64,000 nt of DNA, taken from NCBI GenBank assembly GCA_023055355.1, contig JALJCS010000020.1:8043001-8107000 (forward strand), given 5' to 3'. This DNA comes from Agelaius tricolor (taxonomy: Eukaryota; Chordata; Aves; Passeriformes; Icteridae). The translations under genes and the position numbers were made by a program. This document shows, piece by piece, positions 24,701 to 64,000 of the stretch; the first letter of the stretch is position 1; each line of letters opens with the position of its first letter. A model generated the notes under the pieces. That model was not told the origin of the DNA and did no database searches. It saw nothing but the letters and a program-made list of their open reading frames with translations.

Positions 24701-25842
24701 ATAGTGTAGGTTGCAAGAAATGAACTTGAGATGCTGACATGCTGTAGGAGCAAAAGTAAAATCAAACTTTCTCATTTGAAGATGCAGTGTTCCTCTCTGC
24801 AAGAATCTGAATGTCAGTGATTAGATTCAAATGTCAAAACTATCAATCCTCATTTGAAGCATTTCATTGGTATGCAGGATGTAGACTGAGTTAATTAATA
24901 TCATATTCTGAATTCTTGCTTGCCACCAGATACGGCTGCCTTGCCCAGGAAAAGCACTGGCCATGGGGTCACGGTGCCATCGTGGTCTGTGTTAACCCTT
25001 CCAGCACTCAGGGAGCAAAGAGCAGCTGCAGCTGCCACCTTGCCTTTGCACAGGCTGTACAAGCACTGCTGCATGGTAGGAACTTTGGGAGTACTATGCC
25101 TCCAACGTGGGTAAACTTTAAATGATCTCTCTTAGGAAAAGCAGGGAAAAAAAGGTACAAATTTTGTCAATACATGGAAAAATGTTTCTTGGATGAATTC
25201 AGTTAAGATGGGCTCCTATGTAGCTCTTACATTGGATAGAATACCTGTATGTACAGCACAGGACACCCAAACAAGTGCATAAGCAAGATTAACATGAACA
25301 CAACTTATGCTGCAATCCATAGCATAATGGAACACTCTGCCGGATGCTAACCAACCATTTCTATTTAAAAAGGACGTGCAAAAAAAATCTGGGATGTCAC
25401 TGACTTAAAGTGCCCTGAATAGTAGCTTTTCTAAAAAAAATGCCAGCGACTTCAGTAAAGTCAGAAAAACAGTTCATGGTGTAAACGTCTTACAGGTGAA
25501 TGGATTCTCTTCTTGGACATTGATCCAGGAGTGAAAGGAACCACTGCATCTTTCAAACCAGAAAGCAAGCAGTTAAAACACGGGCAGCAGTAGGTGCACG
25601 TACAGTACAGTACTGCAACAGGTCAACAATGGGCATTACGCATAGGAGTGTCAATTACAATTCTTCAGGCTTAAAAGATTCATTGAAAGCATGAAAAGCC
25701 AAAACTACCAGGAACCGCCCTCCTGAATGGCTCAAAGGAGTTAGTGGATAAGCTGAGAGAGGCCACAAGACATGACCAACAATAAAGAACTGGGAAGAGG
25801 AACAGCAACATTTGAGCATGCCCAGTCCTTTAAGTCCTTGTC
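21756..25842 (-). other. MAPK1: MAPK1 exon 9, long 3'UTR exon
   Basis: The acceptor on the minus strand is 'ctctgctctcttgtag|gacaagg', with a clear pyrimidine tract, so the exon starts at 25842. Its first 300 bases and several later blocks (for example 'ggtttgaaagatgcagtgg' and 'gatttggttaatctgtat') agree with the mammalian MAPK1 3'UTR as I remember it. The last blocks end beside ATTAAA at 21776-21781. The exon of about 4.1 kb is entirely untranslated, since the stop codon is in exon 8. Long AU-rich 3'UTRs of this kind carry microRNA and RNA-binding-protein sites. The 3' boundary is a prediction; the 5' boundary is well supported. Confidence 0.75.
21776..21781 (-). terminator. MAPK1: MAPK1 poly(A) signal (ATTAAA)
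   Basis: On the minus strand 'aatcATTAAAttgtgtccctg' occurs at the end of a long AT-rich tract that resembles, from memory, the distal mammalian MAPK1 3'UTR. ATTAAA is the commonest variant of the poly(A) hexamer, and cleavage 15-25 nt downstream would end the transcript near 21756. Recognisable similarity stops shortly beyond (below about 21720). Other AATAAA-like hexamers at 22010-22020 could be used for a slightly shorter form. Confidence 0.5.
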
Positions 25843-28101
25843 CTACAAGAGAGCAGAGACATATTTCAGTGAAGGAAATTTAACATCACCTTTTAAAACA
25901 ACCCTTTCCTATTTCTGTGCTCTGTGCACAGTGTGTTTACCATCAGCCAGAGCCAGCAGGATCTACACATGTTAAAAAAGAATTCAGAGACAGTGGATCT
26001 CAGGGCATTCAATTTTAAACTATTAATTCTTCAAAAGATTAGAAAGATTAAACATAACTAATCAATGAAGTACATTGTTTGTCTGAACCAAAAATCTGTT
26101 GTTTTCATATTGCTTCTCAATTCCAAAATCCACAGCTCAGGGGACACTTTGAATCTCAAGAAACAGCCCAGTGAGAGGAGCTGGCTGCTGAAGGCCAGGG
26201 GGTGTGCAGGAGAACAGGAATGCACAGCAGGACACTGGTACTGTGCATTTGAAGCCAGCTCCTGGGGACTGGCCCTCACTAGGATGTCAAGCAGCTCTGT
26301 TTAAACTGCTGTGCTATGGCAGAGCTGGCAATCCTACCCACAAATGACTTGGACAAATTACCAACTGTCCTCACCAAGCTAAGTACAGTATTTCAATTTC
26401 AGTATTGTGCTGGCCAAATCAATTCTGCATAGTAGCATTTGAAGGTAACATTTTTATCAAACCAGAAATTTCTGCTAGCAACGGATCACCGATATCTTTA
26501 TCCCTAATCCTTTTATCCCTTAATCCCTAATACAACCTAGGTAAATATGGTCTGAGCAATGAGGCAAGCAAGAGATCACAAACTGTGATTTACCACACCA
26601 GTAACCACTCACTGCCCTTCCTTGAGACTACAGCCTATGAGGAACAGGCTTCAGCTTGTTCCTAAAGATTTCTGTAACTTGTTTCCACCGTGTGTACATG
26701 CACAGCTGTGCTCTCACACAGAAAACATGAGTGGGACATGAACACCAGTCAGTCACTGTGTCCCAGATCTGCTCTATTAACAATGCCAACTAATAGAACC
26801 AGTGTGTGAACCTCAGATTTCCCTACCTTTCAATTATTACAACAGTTCAAATATCACCTAGCAAGCTTAAATAAACAAAATGCAGTATTTGTAAAAATTG
26901 AAATTTGTTCATTTGTGAGCTTCTATACATCTAAATACTCAAGCCAGTGGCAACAGCTGTTACCCTAATGAAGTAAAAACTTTTAAAAGTTTCCCCCACT
27001 TTCTTTTTCTTTCCTATGAATTCATCATTCAATGAAAACCTGGGGGTATATGCAATGCAGAAACTGCAATCATGTTTTTAGTGCAGAAAAGTTATTGCTT
27101 ACAGCAAAGCGCCAAAGCTCTGGCACACTGCCAGAGCTGTGGATTACCCCCGTGGATTTCTGGCAGCAAGGAAGTGCCCTGGCTCAACACCTCACCTTCC
27201 TGCTGGAGCTGCCCCCACAAAGCAGTGATTGCAGAATGCTGCTCTGGGGGAGGAAAGCACACAGAGCACAAACCAGGAAACCCAGGGCAGCCTGTTGCCT
27301 TTGGCTTGTTTTTCCTTTCCACTCATAAAACTTTGATACTTTCCCCTATCAGTATCACAGAAGTTTCCCAGGTGCTCCAATCAAGTCAGTGTTTGGCCAA
27401 TTTGGTATGAAACTCCCGAGACTTGCAAGCCTTGTGGCACAGGAAGACCAGTTAAGTTCATTGACTTAAAAAAAAAAGTCAGTCAGTGAATATAAGTACA
27501 TTTAATCTTAAATTAAACTTTCAGACCTTCAAGATGCTAGGAAGGTTAATAATAATTAATTTATGAATATTTAAATACCTATTCCTATTTACTCACACTA
27601 TTTGGGAGCTACTTAAAACTGAAGATAATTTCTGCTGAAGTTTTGTGTGTGGGTTTTTTCTTTTAAAATAATTTAAGAGATTTCTCCTCTGTACATTACA
27701 TTTAGGAGGAGGTTTTTTTAAAAGCCTTTGAAGCCATATGACCAAATTATGTATGTGTAAAATATGAAGAACATTGCCCCCTAAAATGATTTTTAATAAA
27801 ATTTGCATTTCAAAGCGTTACCATTGCCTTTATTCTAAGCAGCACTATTGAAATGCAATTCTTGTTCCCTAAATGTAACCTACAATAACATAAACACCTG
27901 GGACAGTTGCCTGGATTCCATGTGGACACTTCACTGCTGTGGGCAAACAGAAACTTTCCTCAAAAACAGGACAGGGCTGAGGTCAGCTCCTTGGACAGGG
28001 AGTTACTGGGCACTGGGACAGGCAAGTCCTACATTTCACCAGCAGCACCAAAGTCTCAAATGTCCCCCCTGCCCAAGTGTCCCCTACTGCTGTGACCTTA
28101 C
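25843..28101 (-). other. MAPK1: MAPK1 intron 8, inside the 3'UTR
   Basis: The donor (catag|gtaagg) lies 11 nt after the stop codon and the acceptor at 25844-25843, giving 2,259 bp. It contains a GC-richer patch at about 27100-27320 and nothing else recognisable. Because the junction is much closer than 50-55 nt to the stop, it should not trigger nonsense-mediated decay. Confidence 0.85.
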
Positions 28102-56185
<28,084 letters not shown>

Positions 56186-56330
56186 GCCGCGCGGCGCCAT
56201 TAGAGGCGTCAGGTGACGGGCGGGAAATGGAGCCGGGCCCGGCCCGGCCTCAGCGCCCTCAGCGTCCCCCGCACCCTCAGCGCCCCGCCGGTCCTAGAGC
56301 TCGGGCACCGCGATAAGGGCGAGTTCATCT

Positions 56331-59300
56331 GTGACACTCCCCGACTTCAGCGCACAGTTTTGCAAACTCTTTTTAGCATGTTGTTTTTACATGTAATTAC
56401 GGTTGCCTGTTCGCTGCTTCCCGTGTAAATGCAAATAAACTTTGTAGAGGAGGTGAAATCTCAGCTGAAGGTTTGTCACGGTTTGAGCGCTGCTTGCAGC
56501 AATGCCGTACCTCCTCTGTTTCTCTGCAAGGCAGAGTTTTCCTAAAATAGCTTTTCCTTGTTTGCAGGAGTCTGTGCACAAGGATCTTAACTCCACTTCT
56601 GCCTTTTTTCCTGCAGTTCTCTAATGACCCTGACAAAAAGTACTAATCTTTGGTTACTGCTGACATTTTCACTGCCACCATCTCTGCTGCTTCTCATCTG
56701 TCCCTGCCTGGAGGCTGTCCCCAGCCATGTCCCTTACAATGTCTTGCTTCTCCCCGAGGTCATTTCTGGCATCCCACCTTCTTCTGGCCCTTCTGCTTCC
56801 TCTGCCATGGCCGAACCCTCTCAGTGTCCCGGAGCCGCTTCCAGCGCTGCGATCCCCTCGTTCCCCTCGCTTCCCCCCCCGGCTCCGGGCCAGCTTTGCC
56901 CAGGGTGGGGAGGGCAGTCCCGGCTCTGGCTGCACCCCCAGGTGTCCCCAAGGCTCCGGGTGCCACCCAGCCCAGGTGATGGAGGGAAAGCTGTCAGGGC
57001 TGAGCACCAAAATCTAACAAACTCCCCTCTATTTAACAGGCATTCAACTCTACAGCTCGTGCTTTTGTGTATTTGAGTGGGATAATGCTTCTGATGTATT
57101 AATTTTTATGTGTGTATAACGGTTTTTGTTTCATGATGTGTTCTGCACTTCAGAAACACAGCATTATTCTCAGAAATTTCAGTCAGCAGTAAATGTGAGC
57201 ATTTAAATTTTCTAAAGCCAAGTGAAGTATTATTTTAAAAGTTCTTTAAAAATGAAAATTTGCTTACAGTTCTGATTACATACATAAATAAATCTGTCAT
57301 CAGCAAATGCAAAACAAATTATTATGGAGAATGTAGCTTAAACACAGCCTGTCATATCAAATTTAATTAAAAACTGGTGTGTATCTAGATTATTTTCTAC
57401 CTTCACTGGGAAGCATCTGATCAAAAAGGAAACCGACCAGGCAGGCCAGGAAATTGTGGAAGGACTGTCAGCTCCTTTGAGCACTGTGTTCAAATATATG
57501 TCTAATCCAATTAAGCCCAAATAAGTGGTCAGAGGCTGTGGCATGCTCTCCCAACAACTCCTCCCATGACAGAACTCGGTGCAGCATTTCAGTGAAGCTC
57601 TGCAGTTGCTGAGATAGGCAGAGTGGATGGGAGTGGTATCAATCAGTTTTCAGCCTACTTAAATACACTGCCATTACCTGCACTTAATGTTGGGTCTTTT
57701 GCCTTAACAAAGTGACATTAAAGGCTCAATTCTGGAAAGCACATAAATGTATTTTGAGAAAATTATGAGTTCCATGATCAAAATAAAGGGCTGTGTTGGG
57801 GGAGAAGAGGTGATATTAAAAAATGATACCAGGTAACGAGAAGCAGAAGGAAAAAACCTTTTTATTTCAAAAAGAAATCAAAGCAGTGCTGAGAAGAGTT
57901 TGTGTAAGCAGAAACAGGAATATTAAGGAAAAGCTAAGCCATAAGCTAAGTCATGTAAATACGTCATGGTTTGGACTGTCTCCATCTTCAGTCAAGTTCA
58001 GGAGTCACATGAATGAGTTCATCCTACAATCAGGATCTAGAAATTCCCTGCACTGTTGCTCGTTTCTGCTTTAACTGTTAATTCTTGTTCTGTAAATTGG
58101 TCTCTTGAAAAGGGAACATTGTACCACAAGGCCCCTGGGCCCTGGGATCAGCAGTGCCGGGTCAGGCTGAGGACAAACACCATGGAGCTGCCCTATGGTG
58201 CCCCTCCATAGTGGGGGTGGGAGGCATCTCAGATCTTTGTGCTAATTTAAAACTGAAGCCACATCTCCTAAAATCATCATAATTATACCGGTTGTGTGAT
58301 TTGCGTGGGACATTGCAGTCATGGCTTTCCTGGTAGCTGCTGTACCAGTATGTCAGCATGAACCTGAAGCTCCCCATCATCCCAACCAAGCATGGGCATT
58401 AAGTACAAACAGTTTTACCAGGATTGTTTCAAAAGACCTCAAGCCTTTGTGCGGGGGTGATGAGAGAGAGAAATAAGACATGTTAAAATGTTTTATAAAG
58501 ATATATTTTAACTTGTAAGGCACTCAGGAACCATGGTGATGGTTCCTGAAATTGCTTAAATATGAGCTCTGATCCACAGGGAACAATCCTAAGATTCAGA
58601 AAGAGCAGCAGCTGGTAATAACTTGTAGTCAGTACCTACCTGGGCTTGACTGAACAGGTGACACACATCAGAAATCCCTTGAGACTGATCCTCATGAGAA
58701 TGTTGACCACTGCTTTGGCAGCATTAGGTGACCTTAACGAAAATGAGGCTCTTGCTGTAATCTTGCACTGCTGGGAGGTTAAAAACAATCTCTCATCTAA
58801 ACTGCTGGGCACTTGGTGCCAGAACAAATTTACTTTTCCCCCCAGTATTTCCTTTTTTCCACATTCTGATGGACTTTGCATGGAGCTTACTGTGGCTTAG
58901 ACACCATGGAGTTAAGATGAGAAAACAGATTGCTGTGGTTGTTCTGTGCATGCCAAGGGGAGCACAAAAGATTATTAATTGCAGAATGATTCTGACAGTA
59001 ACAGCCTTGATCCTGCACTGAGTATCATTCTGTCACTGTCAGAACCTGTCACTGTTGTAGGAGATGTCTTGTATTATCCATCATGTTCTGGTTAGTTTTG
59101 CTGTTCACAAATATGGTTTGAAAACACAGTTGCAATTTCAAGTCATTTTTATGTTCCTTAGTTTTGAACAAGTAGTTTACAATCATACTCTAAATATTTT
59201 TAAAGGGATCCATTTTACAGAAACCTTAAAAGCTTACCATATAAATCTAGCTATTTTAATTAATATACTGACATTTTGTTGCTGTCTATATAAAATTAAG

Positions 59301-62300
59301 TTGCTTTTATTTTTCAACTGCAGTAGTAGCAGTATCCAGGCACTGTCCTGCAGTTCAGTAATGGAAATTTCCCAGCCTCAAAGCACACTCTGTCTCAGTC
59401 AGCTGCAATAAAACTCTGAGTGATTTCAATATTGTTGTGTGCCTTACTTGTCCTCGGTTATCTGGAGCTTGTATCTTTTGAAAACCAGCAACTCCTCATG
59501 AGCTTGCTTCATCTTGCCCAAGACTTAAAATTCAGTAAACAAGCTGGGGATGATAAGAGAATTGAATCACCAGATAAAAAGTTAATTTACAGGACTGACA
59601 AAATGAAACATATGCATATTAAGTATTTACACAGCATATGACAGCGACTTGTGAGCCTTCACTGAGTTCCTGCTACATGACCCCTGTTTTAGTGTGCTGA
59701 AGCCTTATACACTGGAAGGCTATTAAGTTCTTACAGTAAGGTTTAGCTAGTACATAATATCAGTCTCTTGATCTCTGCATTTCTGATATCACTGATTGCT
59801 AAGAAAATAAATTTAAAAAAGGAGATAAAATTATTACATAACCTCAGAAGTCTAATAATTTACAAATACTAGAACATGCACTGTGTTTCCCCCACATTTA
59901 TGCTTGGTTCAGCTGTAGGCAGGACAAGTGATGCCTCCAGCAGAGGCAGAAGTCAAAGCATGTAGAAACAAGATTATTAGGATTTTATGTTGTCCAAATA
60001 TTGCATTTTTAATGCTTTTTGCTCATAGCTAAAAATGTAGGGAACTTTTGTAATGCAGAGGGTGGCTGATGTGAGGACAGAGGGAAAAGGGTGATGCAAG
60101 AATGAATAAAAAAGAATATGGGGGGGAAGAATGTAAATTAAAAGTAAAATGAACAGATAGTGGGACTGAGCTGTGGGAATAGAAGGGTCCTGGTTGGAGG
60201 GCTGATATCCAGACCCCCCTGCATCTGGCTGTGTGCAAGTGAAGCCCCTGGCAGACACCCAAGTCTATTCATGGAGAACCAGTTTGGGGAATGATGCCAG
60301 GCCTTTTAAAAGCGCTCACCAGGACCTGCTTTCCCTGACGTCGGCGTCTGCTGGGGTGACGTTGATCACAAACGTGGCTGATGACTCTGATGGCACACGG
60401 ACACGTCCTGCTTGTCTGCTGGTATTAGATGTAATCTAAACCATGGGCAGTGGCTGAGCAGGAACAAGTGATAGGGGACAGCACACTAATGGCATTCTGA
60501 GATTTTCACCAGGGTTGAACGTTCAGCCTGCATTAATGGCTGTACAGCCCATGACAAGTGCGTGGCAGCCTTCAGGAGCAAGCTGGAGGCTGTAGCACAG
60601 CAATTCTGGGTGAAGGCTCCATATCCAAACTGTCATACTGGGATTTCCTGGGCATGTGACAAGGAAACAGGATTCCCTCTGCTCTGCTGGGCAGGTCCTG
60701 ACCTTGCTGACATGGAACTGCAGAGGAGGCAGCTCCAGGTTTATGGCTGCAGGGAAATTTGCATATTTGCTGTCTACACCTATGCTGCTGGAGGGAGGGC
60801 AGGTATCAGTCTCCTTTCCTTGCACTTTATTCAATCCACTGATCTGACAGTAGAAAGGGCCTTTACTGCTTATTTTTAATAGATTTTGTATAAATTATAG
60901 ACATCAGTTTCTACAGTCCAAAACTGATGAATCATCACTTCAAAACCCAAAAATTTCTTTTGCAGTTTTGCATATCTGTAGCAGATAAAAGCTGTGAAGA
61001 GAGATTTCCTAAAGGAAGTGGTGTCACCATATTTTGAGAAAAAGAGCCAAGCTGTTGGAATCTGTGTTGCATTATGGGGCAATGCAATACCTCTGAGCAC
61101 TTCCTGTTTATCATGAGATAAGTTTTCACCACATCATAAAATTGCAAGCATTTGTTAATAAACACTCCAAGAGAAAAAATAATATCCAAATATATAACCC
61201 CTGTGGCATCTGCCATTATAAACAAAAGAAGGTTTTCATTACATATATTGGAGGACAATTTGTGTGAAAGCAGCAGATTTTGAGGGTCCCATCCAGCTCT
61301 TGCTGAAGGCAATGTCACATCTCTCATTAGATCATTGCACCCCAGCACATGATTCTTCTTATATGTAAACAGCAAGGTATTTGAATGAGCAAATCTAATT
61401 TTTACTATCATCATTCATCATTTTCTTAAACAATGTGGGGATACAGAGAACAAACATCTGCAGAATGGCAGGAGAGAGTCTTGTATGAAAATGGCAAAAG
61501 TAAGATTTGCTTTTAACAACAATAATCTGCCAGTGCTGAGGTACCTAATCAAATACACAAACTGTGCAGATGTTCAGAGTGGTGCTGTCTTGCTGTGTGG
61601 CCTTTCTAACTTGTCAGCTTTGTTCCTTCAATTAATTCTTCTGGATAAATTAACCTAGCTGGGAAAGGAAGAGCTGGAGAGCAGAAGGGTGCAGATTTTT
61701 CAACACCAGCAACCTCGATGGCACAATTTGCACCCCCAGCAGATAAAATCTTTGGCAAGGAAATGCAAATTATTGTGACTGATTCAGGATGTTCTTGTGA
61801 TCTGGCTGGAACTTGGTCTGCAGCTGACAGACCCACGGGGTGGGGGCTGGGGAGGGGATTCAAGGTTTCTGCCAGTTCCAAGGGGAAGCATTTTGATAGG
61901 CAACTGTGCAACAACAACACTGTACAGTCGGACACAAGACAGGCTGGTGCCTCTTACAGCTTCACCACTGTTAAATTCACTTTAAAGTTCAAAGCAAACT
62001 ACAAGGCATATCTGTTTGTTCAAGATGGGAACATCTGAACTGCAGTTTCATGTGGTAAAATCCTGCTGCATGGAAATGCAAGATGGGCAATGACTGTGTA
62101 CAGTTCTTGCTTCTTTAAATGGCTATAGCATTTAAAACTCTGCCACACCGACTGTTATCAGTTAGACAAGAGGAAAGACTGAACACCAGAAAGATGTTCC
62201 CTCCAGCTACCAGCAGTAGATTTAGCAAAATTGAATAATTAAGGCATTTGTAGCTTTTTGGATTTTGAAAGTTTTAACAATGGGAAAATGATCTGGCTCA

Positions 62301-64000
62301 CATTATCTTTGTCTTACCTGACATATGGTGGTTATTATTGCAGATACACAGAGCCTCATGATAAGAGATGCCTTTTATAAGTCCAATACATCCACTGTAA
62401 TCAGGCACTACATTTATCTTACTGCATTACCAAGTCTCTGGGTTTTGTTCAAGTGACACAAAATTGTTGTGAGGATATATCAGTGTCCTGAATATCAACT
62501 AACTTTTCAATATGATGTCTCATTTCCAACTGACATTAACAGCCCAATTGAATCCCTGCCCTGGAAATCCTGAGAAAAAGACAAAGGCTGCTTAAAAAAA
62601 ACAAAACCAAACAAACAAAAACAAAAAACAAACAAGAAAGAACATCATTCTTTTAGAAAGATATGGCAAAATATCTGTAGGATGATGCTCTGCATCCCAT
62701 TTTCCAAGTACCATTAGTAGTGGCAGGATAATGTTAAGTGATCAGGCTCTGCCAGCAGCACGTGTGGGGGAGCAGACAGCAGATGTGCAGCCACTTAGCC
62801 TCTGCCTTGTGCACCAGACCGTGGTATGGAAATGCACGTGGATATTTAATTGCTATTCAACTACAAGTTGCTTGGATTTATGAGTCTGGGAAGTGCAGAT
62901 GCTTCAGTGAGGAATGAGTGTTTATTAGCACAGTAGCTGTGCTGGCCTCTCATGCAGAGAGGCAAAGTGCCCCCATCTAGAGAAAATGGATTAAAAGGGG
63001 GCAGTGCACCACTCTCGTGTCCCATTTACCTTTGTGAAGTGCAGCTGGAAAAATGCCAATATATGGATACATTTCCATCATGAACTCTAAACAGATTTTA
63101 CTGCTGCTTATCACAGATAATAAAAATGCAGCAGCTGTCCTCTTATCAAAACCCAATTTAGAGAAATGTATGGCTAAACAAGGGACAAAAGCACCTTCAG
63201 GGGCAGCTACATGGATACACGAGAATAAATCCTTTAAGAGCCAGATTAGGAAGATGGGACCATTACCCTTTACTCAAGCATTTTTCCAGAGCTCGTTGCA
63301 GCAACCTTCTGTGGTTACTCTGCACGTGTTCCCTTTCCTTTTTGGTTCCTCTTGCACTACACTGTTCCCCATGCCAGCATCCTGCTGGGCTGCTGCAGTC
63401 CCACTGAATCCTCTCTCTGCCCCAGGGGCTGGTGCTGCTGGCTGACCTTCCTTCACCTCCCTGCTCAGGCGTGTTCATCCTGTGCCCTTCTGAGAGAAGC
63501 CCCACCTAGGAGGTGAAGTGAGGGGTTAAGCATCAACTAGGAGCAAGGCACTCCCCAAAACACCCCAAATGTGCAGCAAAATTCTGATGTTCATACTTCT
63601 CCCACTCATTGCAGTCTCAATTCTCACAGTGTCCAATTCTTCTCCTTTCCTGGACTGGTATATTTTTTACTGAATTCATTTTCTTACAGTTTACTGAGCT
63701 GCATGAGCTCATTAAAGAGTCAAACAAGCACCAGACCTGCACAAAGAAAGCAGCATGACTGGAAGCAGAAGCATCATTTTGATACCAGCAGTCCTTTAGA
63801 TTTGGCTCAGCTGCCAGGTGATATCACTCCCTAAGACTAGTTTCAGCTCTAAAATCAGGAGGTTTGACTGCACTGCTGAGAAGCCTTCAGACACTTCTCT
63901 TGCCTTTGCCATTCTTTGCTGCACTTTTCTCTCTTTTTGAAAAATGCAGCAAAAAGCACTCATGAGGGCAGTTTTCTAATGACTACCTTAACCACCTCCT
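56331..64000. other. Intergenic DNA upstream of MAPK1, no gene recognised
   Basis: About 7.7 kb. A moderately GC-rich patch lies at about 56690-56980 and an A-rich simple stretch at 62593-62640; otherwise the sequence is AT-rich. By vertebrate gene order PPM1F would lie further to the right, but no phosphatase exon or 3'UTR signature is recognisable here. The open frames (up to about 160 codons) lack family features or splice context. Confidence 0.6.
62593..62640. repeat. A-rich simple repeat (CAAA-type)
   Basis: Iterated 'acaaa' and 'aaac' units form an A-rich low-complexity stretch after a short A run. It could be the degenerate tail of a retroposon, but no element body is recognisable. 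Confidence 0.8.

Noticed and set aside
26490..26540. CCCTAA-like telomere-type repeat ('tatccctaatcc', 'cccttaatccctaat')
   Set aside because: Only about three degenerate units with variable spacing, too short and irregular for an interstitial telomeric array.
60523..61414. Open frames of 100-159 codons upstream of MAPK1, considered as PPM1F exons
   Set aside because: No phosphatase motif, no convincing splice borders and AT-rich non-coding-like composition.

Overview
The window is vertebrate nuclear DNA. It has spliced genes with GT-AG introns, two CpG-island promoters, CR1 LINE remnants and long AT-rich noncoding stretches. The CR1 3' ends and the compact gene size point to a bird. One LTR-like block resembles songbird endogenous retrovirus LTRs as I remember them, so a passerine is likely but not proven. 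I see no bacterial genes, operons or CRISPR arrays.

The one protein-coding gene I can fully resolve is MAPK1 (ERK2), on the minus strand. Its eight coding exons run from 55761 (ATG) to 28113 (TAA). All splice sites are canonical, and the exons join into an intact 368-residue kinase. The stop codon is followed by only 11 nt of exon, then an eighth intron (25843-28101), then a long 3'UTR exon (25842 to about 21756). The transcribed locus is about 34 kb. The MAPK1 promoter is a CpG island (about 55370-56330). It holds three GC boxes, two identical 8-bp E-boxes 21 bp apart, a palindromic paired RUNX-like site and a 48-bp homopurine tract.

Region by region: 1-1500 is AT-rich DNA with a CR1 3' end. 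1500-3850 is a second large CpG island with CRE, CCAAT, GC-box and TATA/MEF2-like elements and splice donors facing both ways. From conserved vertebrate gene order I infer that it is the minus-strand YPEL1 promoter, but no YPEL1 coding exon lies in the window. 3850-21756 is intergenic, with a 46-bp tandem repeat (5224-5408), a probable LTR (about 11690-12104) and simple repeats. 21756-56000 is MAPK1. Intron 6 carries a 38-copy 12-bp minisatellite. Intron 1 (15.7 kb) holds two CR1 fragments and two GC-rich islets. 56330-64000 is upstream intergenic DNA with no gene I can support.

I found no undescribed multi-gene system. The points most worth checking are the coding-frame-preserving intron 6 minisatellite, the 46-bp repeat carrying regularly spaced T-box and CRE-like motifs, the arrangement of sites in the MAPK1 promoter, and the in-frame open reading upstream of the MAPK1 start.
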